In this document: in pieces, positions 17,090 through 25,595 of the stretch
Layout of the letters: every line of letters begins with the position of its first letter
Position numbering within the stretch: position 1 is the first letter of the stretch
Assembly: GCA_002011035.2 (NCBI GenBank)
Contig: MTLY02000001.1
Location: 471,546 to 535,545 of the forward strand
DNA length: 64,000 bases
Direction: 5' to 3'
Origin: Candidatus Hecatella orcuttiae
GTDB lineage: Archaea; Thermoproteota; Bathyarchaeia; Hecatellales; Hecatellaceae
Position numbers and translations under genes: made by a program
The notes under the pieces: generated by a model
Told to the model about the DNA's origin: nothing
Seen by the model: only the letters and a program-made list of their open reading frames with translations
Database searches by the model: none

Positions 17090-17584
17090 ATGGCAAAACT
17101 TCATTGTATAGGTGGAATGTCCCTGAACGATTTTCAAAAACTCCATGACAGCGTAAGGGAAGGAGACGCTGAACTCACTGAGCGGCTTGTAGGACAGATG
17201 AAAGAGAACCTGCCCACCGTAGAAATTCTGGAAAATCTGCTCATCGGAATGGACAAGGTGAGGGAGAAGTTTGAGAAGGGGGAAATCTTCCCCGTCCATG
17301 TAATACGCAGCCTCTCGGCTTTCGCCGCGGGAACAAAGACCTTGGAACTGGCACCTCCTCGACTGAAAGACCTCTCGGTGAAAGTAGGGCCTTATTCTGG
17401 AAATGTTTACGAGGTTACAAAACAGATCTTGTTCGCCGTCTGGAAGTCTTCCGGCTTTTCGGAGGAGGACCCTCTCAAAAAGGATAAGTGGAGCAGGTGG
17501 GGGACCCTTAAAGAGAATGAAGAAACATTGGAGGTCATCATCACCTACTGCCCGACTCGACCGCTAAAAATAAGAATATGGTAA
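17090..17584 (+). CDS. orphan corrinoid-protein cap domain with unknown C-terminal part
   Basis: Residues about 12-80 match the helical cap (B12-binding-2) domain of methyltransferase corrinoid proteins (FQKLHDSVREGDAELTERLV, GMDKVREKFEKGEIF). The cobalamin-binding Rossmann domain with DxHxxG is absent. Residues 85-164 read as an unrelated alpha/beta region (LAPPRLKDLSVKVGPYSG) ending RPLKIRIW that I cannot place. It could be a regulatory or decoy relative of the complete corrinoid protein at 45370. ATG 17117 (MSLNDF) is an alternative start. Confidence 0.6.
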   Translation: MAKLHCIGGMSLNDFQKLHDSVREGDAELTERLVGQMKENLPTVEILENLLIGMDKVREKFEKGEIFPVHVIRSLSAFAAGTKTLELAPPRLKDLSVKVGPYSGNVYEVTKQILFAVWKSSGFSEEDPLKKDKWSRWGTLKENEETLEVIITYCPTRPLKIRIW

Positions 17585-17616
17585 AAGTGCCGGCACCGCT
17601 GGTTTCGGAAACGATT

Positions 17617-17943
17617 CTAACTGCTGATTACAAGTTCCCGCCCTTCCTCTATCATGCTCGCCACTTTTTTCCTAACGCTATCTAGGCAACGCCATATTGT
17701 GCCTCTGGAAACTCCCATCCGGCGAGCTGCCTCCTCCTGCATCAAACCCATGTAATCAACCAGCCGGAGGTATTCAAACTCATCATAGGTCATCGTCACA
17801 GGTTCTTTTACGTAGTTTTCCGCTTTTTCCTTCGGAATGAAGGGGACAAAACGGGTTATTTCAGGCTCTTTCTCTAAGGTTCTTGGCTTTATGGGGCGCC
17901 CCGGCTCAAATCGACGGCGCCAACGCCAGCGATAACCAGCCAT
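17617..17943 (-). CDS. DUF134 (COG1342) helix-turn-helix protein, second copy
   Basis: I set the start at ATG 17943, giving MAGYRWRWRRRFEPGRPIKP, aligned with the first copy at 8789. The open frame extends 29 residues further, but that part overlaps intergenic sequence after the NifX remnant. The HTH is complete (MTYDEFEYLRLVDYMGLMQ, GVSRGTIWRCLDSVRKKVA). It lies downstream of a frameshifted NifX gene on the same strand, the reverse order of the 8.8 kb locus. Confidence 0.85.
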   Translation of the reverse strand: MAGYRWRWRRRFEPGRPIKPRTLEKEPEITRFVPFIPKEKAENYVKEPVTMTYDEFEYLRLVDYMGLMQEEAARRMGVSRGTIWRCLDSVRKKVASMIEEGRELVISS

Positions 17944-17974
17944 AAGGCACCGCTCTCTACCTCTCTGCCAATGT

Positions 17975-18330
17975 CTAAAAGGGTTCTGGAAGGGATTTAG
18001 TATAGTGCACTTTTTTGATGGCTTCAGCAACTTTGGTTCCGGGCTTAGCTATGATTTTGTTTATCTTATGTTGAGCAAGATGCTGGGATGCCCCCGGGCC
18101 GGTTTCCTCGCGATCACCAAGCTTACGCCTACGTCAACCAGCAACATCACAACCATCCGCCCAGTACCATGACGGTGAGGTGCTGAAGGGTTTGGAAGAG
18201 CCTTTACGATTTTGGCAACGTCGTCTTCAAAGTCTATTATGGTGAAAGTGCTGGCTCTGCCGAAGAAGCGGGATACGGTATCTTCCAAGCCTCGGTTTCC
18301 GTCGATTGCAACGGCTATTCTGCAGAGCAT
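17975..18330 (-). pseudogene. frameshifted NifX-like gene
   Basis: The first 70 or so codons from ATG 18330 give RIAVAIDGNRGLEDTVSRF, FGRASTFTIIDF and LLVDVGVSLVIA, a normal NifX-like start. The frame then closes at 18061. The alternate frame from about 18105 reads GPGASQHLAQHKINKIIAKP and GTKVAEAIKKVHYTKSL, ending at TAG 17975-17977, which restores the missing C-terminal half. A single frameshift near 18100-18110 explains both. It is upstream of the DUF134 copy. Confidence 0.75.
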
Positions 18331-18334
18331 TCCT

Positions 18335-18590
18335 TTTCATCCTCAGCTTCCACTTTTTCAATTCTTTGAGTCTTTTGTCGTTCCTCTTGAGTTCTTCGCG
18401 GAGGGACCCCGATCCGCGTCTCCAAAAAAGGCCTTTTGGTCTTCTAGAAGCTTAGCTTCATCTTTAGGCTGCCATGTTTCTGGGGGATAAACCCATGAAC
18501 CGTATAGGCATGCCCATCTACCATAAAGCCAGCCGGGTCTCTGCCCGGGGTAGGTGGCTGAAGGGGCCTCTTCCGGGCCATGGAGTTAGC
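18335..18590 (-). pseudogene. DUF5320-like remnant
   Basis: On the minus strand one frame reads APSATYPGQRPGWLYGRWA, then GSWVYPPETWQPKDEAKLLE, paralleling the aromatic protein at 7100 (PPWQRPGWWFGRGAYWW). A second frame supplies the coiled coil LREELKRNDKRLKELKKW. The first frame has no start codon after its upstream stop. At least one frameshift separates head and coil, so this is a decayed copy upstream of the decayed NifX gene. Confidence 0.6.
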
Positions 18591-18640
18591 CAGCCTTCTT
18601 AAATTCTTCTAGGCTAGCACATTTTTGCTCTAGAATATTT

Positions 18641-18650
18641 ATGCACATAT
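18641..18650. promoter_or_regulatory. ATGCACATAT box upstream of second NifX locus
   Basis: This is the exact reverse complement of ATATGTGCAT at 7012-7021, upstream of the intact NifX gene. Together with the TGTGCA repeats at 7046-7077 and 10107-10112 it suggests a common operator for DUF134/NifX loci. Confidence 0.4.
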
Positions 18651-18674
18651 AGTTTTGCTGAAACGTTTAAATTC

Positions 18675-18690
18675 CAGAAAAACTTATACG
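18675..18690 (+). promoter_or_regulatory. BRE/TATA-like promoter of uL2
   Basis: CAGAAAAACTTATACG lies about 65 bp before the uL2 start. It indicates that uL2 now has its own promoter, separate from the uL3-uL4-uL23 transcript. Confidence 0.45.
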
Positions 18691-18752
18691 TTGAAGCCTG
18701 CAAAAACCGTAAAAGGCTGGAAAACATCTAAAAAAAGCTCAGTGAAAGATAA

Positions 18753-19466
18753 ATGGGTAAACGGTTGAGGGTTCAAAGAAGGGGAAGAGGCACCCCCACC
18801 TTCCGAGCTGCCACCCTAAGGAGAGTAGCGCCAGCCCGCTATCCGCCCTTCGCAGCCCTAACCCAAGAGGGCATGAGAGCGCGGGTGGAGCGAATCCTTC
18901 ACGACCCTGGCAGAGGCGCTCCTTTGGCTTTAATCCGCTGCGAAGACGGCAGAACCTTCTACAATATCGCTGGAGAAGGCCTGTATGAGGGGAAGGAAAT
19001 CCGGATAGGGGGAGCAGCCTCCTTGGAGGTGGGAAACATCGTGCCCTTAGCCCAAGTCCCCGAAGGCTCCACGGTTTACAACGTGGAAAAGCAGCCCGCC
19101 GATGGGGGGAAGTTTGCTAGGTCCTCCGGCAGCCATGCCACGGTCATCGCTCACACTCCCGCGGGAACCACCCTCAGACTGGCTTCGGGGAAGGTCATCA
19201 CCGTCCACAGCAGCAGCCTAGCCACCATAGGAGTTGCGGCTGCGGGGGGGAGAACGGAGAAGCCCTTCATGAAGGCGGGTGAAAAATACTACCTCATGAG
19301 AGCCCGGGGGCGGAAGTATCCCCTGACCAAAAGCAACAGAATGATCGCTGCTCTCCGCCGTATGCCCGGCTCCGTTCCTCGGACGGCTCCGCCGGGGCAG
19401 AAGGTGGGGCTCATCGCCCCTAGGAAGACCGGCCGGGGCAGAAAGGCTAGGGTTAAATTTGCCTGA
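18753..19466 (+). CDS. rpl2: 50S ribosomal protein uL2
   Basis: The 237-residue uL2 has the archaeal N-terminus GKRLRVQRRGRGTPTF, the RNA-binding OB/SH3 core (IVPLAQVPEGSTVYNVE) and the HSSSLATIGVAAAGG region. It normally follows uL23 directly in archaea; here a 12.8-kb accessory block intervenes. ATG 18753 is the clear start. Confidence 0.96.
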   Translation: MGKRLRVQRRGRGTPTFRAATLRRVAPARYPPFAALTQEGMRARVERILHDPGRGAPLALIRCEDGRTFYNIAGEGLYEGKEIRIGGAASLEVGNIVPLAQVPEGSTVYNVEKQPADGGKFARSSGSHATVIAHTPAGTTLRLASGKVITVHSSSLATIGVAAAGGRTEKPFMKAGEKYYLMRARGRKYPLTKSNRMIAALRRMPGSVPRTAPPGQKVGLIAPRKTGRGRKARVKFA

Positions 19467-19483
19467 GGCGCCAAGCCGGGTGG

Positions 19484-19497
19484 GAAAAGCTTAAAGC
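19484..19497 (+). promoter_or_regulatory. BRE/TATA-like promoter before uS19
   Basis: GAAAAGCTTAAAGC is centred about 47 bp before the uS19 ATG, in the 71-bp gap after uL2. Confidence 0.4.
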
Positions 19498-19537
19498 AGG
19501 CTGGGCAATGATGCGTATGGTGGATGGTTGACGAAGG

Positions 19538-19945
19538 ATGCCTAGGGAATTTCGTTATAGAGGCTACACATTGGAGCAGCTACAGCAGATGCCCATGGAC
19601 AACTTCGTCGCTCTGCTACCTTCTAAGGCTCGGAGAAAACTGCTGAGAGGTCTTTCCCCTGAGAACAGGAAACTGCTGGAGGCCATCCGTAACCTTAAAA
19701 GGGCTGGGAAAGCCTCTGGAGGAGCGCCCCTCTTGAAGACTCACTGCCGGGACATGGTCATCCTCCCCGAGATGGTGGGGGTAACCATAGCGGTTCACAA
19801 CGGAAAAGAATTCGTCCCCGTGGAGATCAAGCCGGAGATGGTGGGACATCTTCTAGGCGAGTTCGCCGTCACCATCAAGAAGGTTGTCCACGGAAACCCC
19901 GGCATCGGAGCCAGCCGGAGTTCCATGTATGTGCCTTTAAAGTAA
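19538..19945 (+). CDS. rps19: 30S ribosomal protein uS19
   Basis: The 135-residue archaeal uS19 has [15 protein letters not shown] at its start and the conserved [20 protein letters not shown], then [10 protein letters not shown]. It ends the ribosomal segment, because uL22 and uS3, which usually follow, are absent. Its last nine bases overlap the end of the convergent purB gene. Confidence 0.96.
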   Translation: MPREFRYRGYTLEQLQQMPMDNFVALLPSKARRKLLRGLSPENRKLLEAIRNLKRAGKASGGAPLLKTHCRDMVILPEMVGVTIAVHNGKEFVPVEIKPEMVGHLLGEFAVTIKKVVHGNPGIGASRSSMYVPLK

Positions 19946-21316
19946 GGCCGATGAGACCCCTCGGCTTTCCCTCTCAGACCTTGTTTTTTCGACGGCGAGC
20001 TCCACCTGCTCCACCGCCGTCCCTAGGTAGGCGTTGGGGTCTAGGGCTCTGTTTATCTCCTCCTCGCTGAGGCGGCTTCTCACCTGCTCGTCGGCTAGGA
20101 CGATTTCCTTTAAGGGTTTTTTCTCCGCCCAGCTCTTCATAACCAAACCTCGGAGGACACGGTGGGCTTCCTGTCTTCCCAGCCCCTTTTTGGTTAAGGC
20201 CAGCATGAGGGACTCAGACATGATCCTTCCCTGGGTGAGGTTCAGGTTTTCCAACATTCTCTCTTCATTCACCTTCAAGCCTTTCAAGACTTGGCAGATG
20301 AGGCTGAGCATGTAGTCGAGGGTGATGAAGGCGGTGGGCAGCAGAAACCTCTCCGCCGAGGAGTTGGTCAAGTCCCGCTCCTGCCAGCTGGGTATGTTCT
20401 CCAACGCCGGCACCACTAAGCCCCTCATCAGCTTGGCCAAGCCGCAGACTCTCTCCGAATGAATGGGGTTAACCTTGTGGGGCATCGTCGAACTTCCCAC
20501 CTGTCTTCCCACGTCGAAGGGCTCCTGCAGCTCCCCTATCTCCGTCCTCTGCAGCTCCCGGATTTCAGCGGCGAACTTGTCGAGGCTGGAGGCAACCAAG
20601 GCTAGGAGGCAGATGAGCTCAGCGTACCGGTCCCTTTGAACTATTTGGGTGGAGGCCTCCACGGGGTGAAGCCCCAAGCGTTCCATGGTCAGCTTCTGAA
20701 CGGTTAAACCTTCAGGGCCGAAGCCTGCCTGGGTTCCCACCGCCCCGGTGAGCTTCCCCACCAAGAACCTTTTCCGCCCTTCCCTCAGCCTTTGGATGTG
20801 GCGGGATACCTCCCTCAACCAGACGGCGAACTTCAACCCCAAGGTCATGGGGAGTGCGTGCTGTCCATGGGTTCTGCCCACCATCAAGGTTTTCCTATGC
20901 TTCCAGCTGAGCTCCAACAGAACTCCTTCCAACATGTTGAGCTTCGATTCCAAGACAACCAAGGCTTCTTTAAACTGGAGACCTGTGGCGGTGTCGAGGA
21001 TGTCGCTGCTGGTGGCTCCGTAGTGGACGTAGCCTCCGTCTTCCCCGCAGACTTCAGCTAAAGCCTCCACCACGGCCATGATGTCATGCTTGATGGTTTT
21101 CTCGATTTCCTTCACCCTCTCCAGCTTCACATAGCGGGTGGAGGCTTTTTCCCCGATTTTCTCAGCTGCCTTTTTGGGGATGACGCCTACCTCGGTGAGG
21201 GCCCAGGCCAAGGCGGCTTCCACCTCCAGCATCTTCTGAAGCCGGGCTTCTTCTTCGAAGATCCGCCTCATCTCCGGGGTGCCATATCTCCCTGTGTCGA
21301 TGGGTAGAATGGGCAA
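19937..21316 (-). CDS. purB: adenylosuccinate lyase
   Basis: The 459-residue fumarase/aspartase-superfamily enzyme catalyses two steps of purine synthesis, releasing fumarate from SAICAR and from adenylosuccinate. The signature [14 protein letters not shown] is present, with [14 protein letters not shown] and [10 protein letters not shown] containing the catalytic histidines. The length is normal for archaeal PurB. It converges on uS19 with a 9-bp overlap. Confidence 0.95.
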   Translation of the reverse strand: MPILPIDTGRYGTPEMRRIFEEEARLQKMLEVEAALAWALTEVGVIPKKAAEKIGEKASTRYVKLERVKEIEKTIKHDIMAVVEALAEVCGEDGGYVHYGATSSDILDTATGLQFKEALVVLESKLNMLEGVLLELSWKHRKTLMVGRTHGQHALPMTLGLKFAVWLREVSRHIQRLREGRKRFLVGKLTGAVGTQAGFGPEGLTVQKLTMERLGLHPVEASTQIVQRDRYAELICLLALVASSLDKFAAEIRELQRTEIGELQEPFDVGRQVGSSTMPHKVNPIHSERVCGLAKLMRGLVVPALENIPSWQERDLTNSSAERFLLPTAFITLDYMLSLICQVLKGLKVNEERMLENLNLTQGRIMSESLMLALTKKGLGRQEAHRVLRGLVMKSWAEKKPLKEIVLADEQVRSRLSEEEINRALDPNAYLGTAVEQVELAVEKTRSERESRGVSSALL

Positions 21317-21482
21317 TTTCTCTATCTCCCTCTCACACCTAAGCTAGGTGGGAGAGGAGAGAATAAAAATTTACTGTCTGAGGAACAGTGGTTCTGAGCG
21401 TAGTTAACCTCGGCTTTTCTGTTAAGAAAATTTTTTATTAACTTCATTCTCTCCGTGGTTGTAGAGGTTAGGTGGTCATGAA

Positions 21483-21989
21483 GTGGGAGTCGGAGGGAAG
21501 AAGTTCTCCAAAGTTAGGACCATTAATCAAATAATCGATCACTGGATTAGGCTTGAACACTATACGAAAGAGGAATACAGCTTCTTAGCTGAGGGGACGA
21601 AGAACCCCCATGCAAGGATTGTTTTCACCAGATTAGCTTGCGCGGGAGAGTGTCACGCCAACATTCTTAAACATGTGAAAAACATCCTAGCCAAGGAAGG
21701 GGAAAACTTTCAGCCTGTAAAGGCTTTCCATCTCACCGACATCCCCACGCCTGGAAAGAAACAGGGGTACCCCACAGAGGTAGAGGAAACTTACCATGCC
21801 ATTAAAGGCCACGTCAAACTTGAACAGGAAATGGAACGAGGATACACAAGGATAAGGCCCAAGATTCGAAGTCGGAAGGCTAAAACCCTCTTCCAAGTGC
21901 TGGCCGAAGAAGAAAAACAACACCACCAACAACTTCTCGCCTTGATCCAAGTATTCGAAAAGATATACAAGAGTCTTCTAAAAAAGTAG
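21483..21989 (+). CDS. ferritin-like/rubrerythrin-type protein
   Basis: The 168-residue all-helical protein has spaced Glu/His motifs of a di-iron four-helix bundle: LEHYTKEEYSFL, AGECHANILKHV, KLEQEMERGY and LAEEEKQHHQQLL. There is no rubredoxin domain. A peroxide- or iron-handling role in an anaerobe is a family inference. The start is GTG 21483; the nearby ATG 21478 is in another frame. Confidence 0.7.
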   Translation: MGVGGKKFSKVRTINQIIDHWIRLEHYTKEEYSFLAEGTKNPHARIVFTRLACAGECHANILKHVKNILAKEGENFQPVKAFHLTDIPTPGKKQGYPTEVEETYHAIKGHVKLEQEMERGYTRIRPKIRSRKAKTLFQVLAEEEKQHHQQLLALIQVFEKIYKSLLKK

Positions 21990-22015
21990 ATGTAACGCCA
22001 AAAACCCCTCCCTAC

Positions 22016-23107
22016 CTAAGAGGCTAGGTTAGTGAAGCCCAGCTTTCGCGCGTAATCTACCACAGAGCGGAATTCTTGCCCTCTAAGCCTGCGCCGGAGC
22101 TCCGGGACTTCGTCGGCTCTCCACTCGGGGCGGTACTGGTCCATGATGTTCACTCTGATCCATGTCCCCAAATTCTCCGCCATCCACTCGAGGATGGGTT
22201 TGGCGCAGCATTCTCCATGCTCTGGGAGGATGAGCATCCGCACTATCAGCTCCCCATTTTTCAGGGCGCTGAGATGGTTCTGTGTAGCCGCTTCCCAGTA
22301 GCCTTGACAGCCGGAGATTCTCTCCGCGCAAGCGTCGTTGCCGTATTTGAAGTCGAGGAGGTAGACGTCGGCGAAGCCCGCGAGCAGCAGGGCTGTGGCT
22401 TGGCTGTAGTAGGAGTTGCTGTTCCAGACCACGGGAACATTGACCTGAACTTTCCTGAAGGCTTCCAGCCACTGCGCCAGCCAGGGGGTAGGCTCCCCGC
22501 CTACTAGGTTGGCGTTTCTACACCCCCCACGCCTCAGCCACTCCACCACGTCGGCGAGCATAGCTGGTGTGTAGGTTTCCCCCTTTTCCACCCACTGGGA
22601 TATGGTCCAGTTCTGGCAGTGGAGACACTGGAGAGTGCAGCCGAGGGTGAAGATGGTGCCGGAGGGGATGAGTTCAGGCTCCTCTCCCATGTGGGCGAAG
22701 TAGGAGGAAACCGCAGGCTGGGTTCCGCAGAGGCATGTTCCCCGTTTCCCCTGAAGCCGGTTGACCCCGCAGTTCCTCCTACAAAAATGGCAGTGTTGAA
22801 GAATCCGCTTGGCTATCTCCACTTTTAAATCCATGTAGGAAAGAGACGGCTGGGGAAGCTCCTCCAACCTCACCTTTCCAGCATCCAACCGCCCCTCCAA
22901 CCGACGGTACTCCTCCGTCAGTTTTTCATGAAGCCGCCAAAGGTTTTCCAGCGAGTCTTGGGGGGCGAAGGAAGCCTCCAACCGCTTGGCTATCTGGAAC
23001 TTGGCATGCTTCAGGTTGTCGGAGACATCGAAGTACCTAGCCAAACTAGCCCGGCATTTCTCATCCTGCAACACGGCCACGGCGTCAGGCCTCATCAGAC
23101 GCCACAT
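22016..23107 (-). CDS. radical SAM protein, PflA-like (COG1313-type)
   Basis: The 363-residue protein has an N-terminal helical region, then a cysteine-rich segment (CHFCRRNCGVNR, GTCLCG) typical of COG1313-like activating enzymes. The radical-SAM motif CTLQCLHCQNW follows. The central GGEPTPWLAQWLEAF and IRVNIMDQYRP match the same group. It may activate a glycyl-radical or other enzyme, but no partner is adjacent. It is monocistronic here. Confidence 0.8.
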   Translation of the reverse strand: MWRLMRPDAVAVLQDEKCRASLARYFDVSDNLKHAKFQIAKRLEASFAPQDSLENLWRLHEKLTEEYRRLEGRLDAGKVRLEELPQPSLSYMDLKVEIAKRILQHCHFCRRNCGVNRLQGKRGTCLCGTQPAVSSYFAHMGEEPELIPSGTIFTLGCTLQCLHCQNWTISQWVEKGETYTPAMLADVVEWLRRGGCRNANLVGGEPTPWLAQWLEAFRKVQVNVPVVWNSNSYYSQATALLLAGFADVYLLDFKYGNDACAERISGCQGYWEAATQNHLSALKNGELIVRMLILPEHGECCAKPILEWMAENLGTWIRVNIMDQYRPEWRADEVPELRRRLRGQEFRSVVDYARKLGFTNLAS

Positions 23108-23223
23108 TTCTAACTCTTTCCACCTTCATGGTAAAAGAAAGAGGGAGAAACTCATAAATGTAACACCTTGCGGTTTGTCCCCACCTGTCACTCTCCCCTC
23201 CCAGCTTGGGAAATCAAACTGAA

Positions 23224-23238
23224 GCAAAAAACTTAAGC
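23224..23238 (+). promoter_or_regulatory. promoter-like box upstream of the PLD-CAP gene
   Basis: GCAAAAAACTTAAGC lies about 32 bp before the ATG, matching the BRE/TATA pattern seen elsewhere in the window. Confidence 0.4.
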
Positions 23239-23269
23239 TCGAAGGGAACCTATCCGAAGTGAAAAGAAA

Positions 23270-25348
23270 ATGGGAAAGGTATTAAAAGCTGGATTAGGCC
23301 TCCTCGTCGCCTTGATGATTTTCGGAGCCATAGGGGTCTTCCTCACACCTGAACCCACTCCGACCCCCATGCCCACCCCAGCTCCTGCGTTCACCCCTAC
23401 ACCAACCCCTACACCCCTACCAGAGGCGGCTGCCACGCCCACCCCGACGCCTACACCTACGCCTTCACCTTCTCCACCTGAGGAGGCCTTCAGCTACGCC
23501 GTCTATTTCACACCCGACAGCCAAGTTGACGATTACCTTGTGTCGTTGATCGAGGGAGCTCAAAGCTCAGTTTACGCAGCCTTCTACGACCTCGACCTAG
23601 TCAACGTGGGGGAGGCGCTTCTGGAGGCTGAAAAGAGGGGGGTCGACGTTAAGGTTGTAACCGACACCGACAACATGGCTAACCCTGAAATCGCTGAACT
23701 GGTTACTTCAGGCTTAGTGCGAGGAGACGACGACCCTGACTTCATGCACAACAAATTCATGGTAGTTGACGGAAGGCTTGTGTGGACGGGTTCGATGAAC
23801 CCCACGTTCAACGGCGTCCACAAAAACAACAACAACGTGGTGGTCATCTCAGGCCTGCCTCAGCTTGCCGAAAACTACGTGGACGAATTCACCGAGTTAT
23901 GGAGCGGAGTCTTTGGAGGAGGTTCACCGGTTTTATACCCGGAGATAACTGTCTCAGACGAATTCATCATCGAAGTCTACTTTGCACCTGAAGACGATGT
24001 GGAAAATCAGATCATCGAAGAGCTGCAGAAGGCCGAGGAAAGCATCTATTTTGCAGTCTTCACCTTCACCAGCAAACCCATAGGAAACGTCCTTCTAGAG
24101 AAACATAAGGAAGGCGTAACCGTCCAAGGCATATACGAAAGTTTTCAAGCTGGACAATACAGCACCTACTCGATGCTCAGGGAAGCAGGAGTGCCGGTGG
24201 TCAAGGACCGGAACCCTGCGGTGATGCACCACAAATTTTTTGTAATCGACAACCGAACCGTCATCACCGGGTCCTTCAACCCCACCAAACATGCTAACCG
24301 AGACAACGACGAGAACATTCTGATCCTGCACAACTCGGCTGTGGCCAGCCTTTTCGCCTTGGAATTTAAGCAGATGTGGACTGAATGGTACACTCCACCA
24401 AGCCCAGAGCTAGAGCCCAGTCCCAGCCGGGAACTTGTCGAATACGTCCTTACTCTCATCAACCGAGATAGAAGCGACCACGGGCTTCCCCCCGTGAAGC
24501 TGGGAACCAACCTCGCTGCCCAAGCACATGCCGAGGACATGCTGGAAAACCTGTACTTCTCCCACTGGGATATGAACGGAACCAAACCCTATGTGAGGTA
24601 CACGCAACACGGCGGGTTGGGGTTTGTTTCCCAGAACATAGCCTTCTCGGGTTTCCTCTACGAGGAGCCCTTAGCCGCGCCCTTGGATGTCAGGGAAACC
24701 TTGGAGGAGCTGGAATACGGCATGATGTACGAGGATGCGGAATGGAACTGGGGACACAGGGACAACATACTGGGCCGGTGGCATACCCACGTAAACATCG
24801 GAATAGCCTACGACAGAACCCATGTGTTTCTGGTTCAAGACTTCGAAGACAACCACATCGTATGGACTCAGCCTCCCAGCTACGACGACGGAATCCTTTC
24901 GCTTGAAGGCACAACCCTGCTGGGGGAAGTGTACGTAATAGCCCTTTACTACGACCCTCCCCCGAGGCCTTTAACCCGGGAGCAACTGGCGGAGCCGCCG
25001 TACAGTGGAGGATACGGGCTGGGCGAGGAGGTTGGCTACATCCTTGAAAGCTCCTACTCCGTGGAGGGCTCAGCCTACGTTCACGCCTCCCAATGGGTGG
25101 TGGAAGACGGCTTCTTCGACATCGTCGCAGACATTAAACCGCTGATGACTCGGGGAGAAGGCTTCTACACTGTTGTAGTTTGGGCTGAAGTGGAAGATGA
25201 GTACATCCCTTTAACCTGCTATTCGATACTCGTCGAATCCGCCGACACAGCCTCCACCCCGGCATCCAATATCAGCTTAACGATGAGGATGAAGCTAAAC
25301 CTAGCCGAGATCAGCTTGACAGAGGATGGACTATCAACCGCATCTTAG
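23270..25348 (+). CDS. secreted fusion: two PLD domains plus CAP/SCP domain
   Basis: The 692-residue exported protein begins with one membrane segment (about residues 5-26) and then a Pro/Thr repeat linker to about residue 75. Two phospholipase-D half-domains follow, each with HxKx4D: MHNKFMVVDG and MHHKFFVIDN, both followed by TGS[MF]NPT. Residues about 385-530 form a CAP (SCP/PR-1) domain (LINRDRSDHGLPPVKLG, FSHWDMNGTKPYVRY), and the last 150 residues are an unassigned beta-rich region. PLD enzymes cleave phosphodiesters in lipids or DNA; CAP domains are common in secreted proteins. The combination suggests an envelope-anchored nuclease or lipase and is unusual. Confidence 0.85.
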   Translation: MGKVLKAGLGLLVALMIFGAIGVFLTPEPTPTPMPTPAPAFTPTPTPTPLPEAAATPTPTPTPTPSPSPPEEAFSYAVYFTPDSQVDDYLVSLIEGAQSSVYAAFYDLDLVNVGEALLEAEKRGVDVKVVTDTDNMANPEIAELVTSGLVRGDDDPDFMHNKFMVVDGRLVWTGSMNPTFNGVHKNNNNVVVISGLPQLAENYVDEFTELWSGVFGGGSPVLYPEITVSDEFIIEVYFAPEDDVENQIIEELQKAEESIYFAVFTFTSKPIGNVLLEKHKEGVTVQGIYESFQAGQYSTYSMLREAGVPVVKDRNPAVMHHKFFVIDNRTVITGSFNPTKHANRDNDENILILHNSAVASLFALEFKQMWTEWYTPPSPELEPSPSRELVEYVLTLINRDRSDHGLPPVKLGTNLAAQAHAEDMLENLYFSHWDMNGTKPYVRYTQHGGLGFVSQNIAFSGFLYEEPLAAPLDVRETLEELEYGMMYEDAEWNWGHRDNILGRWHTHVNIGIAYDRTHVFLVQDFEDNHIVWTQPPSYDDGILSLEGTTLLGEVYVIALYYDPPPRPLTREQLAEPPYSGGYGLGEEVGYILESSYSVEGSAYVHASQWVVEDGFFDIVADIKPLMTRGEGFYTVVVWAEVEDEYIPLTCYSILVESADTASTPASNISLTMRMKLNLAEISLTEDGLSTAS

Positions 25349-25389
25349 GCGTGCAGTCGCCCTTAGAGATGGTTTAGCGGCTTAATTTT

Positions 25390-25590
25390 TTATTCGGCAT
25401 TCGTTTTTCTTCTCGAGATAACCAACCCGATAACCACTATCACCATGAACGTCAAGCCGATGGCCATTAAGATGATCTGCTGCGTAATTATTCCGGCGAT
25501 CAATGCTCCGCCGCTCAAGACACTCAGTGACACCAGTATGCAACAGGCTGCTAAGACCAAGGCGGTGAGAAAAGGGGCTTTTCTGCCCAT
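25390..25590 (-). CDS. small two-helix membrane protein
   Basis: The 66-residue protein has two hydrophobic segments (FLTALVLAACCILVSLSVL and LMAIGLTFMVIVVIGLVIS) with Cys-Cys in the first, and a basic C-terminus. It lies five bases after the MerT/HMA gene on the same strand, so it is probably part of that metal operon. No family assignment. Confidence 0.55.
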   Translation of the reverse strand: MGRKAPFLTALVLAACCILVSLSVLSGGALIAGIITQQIILMAIGLTFMVIVVIGLVISRRKTNAE

Positions 25591-25595
25591 TCATT

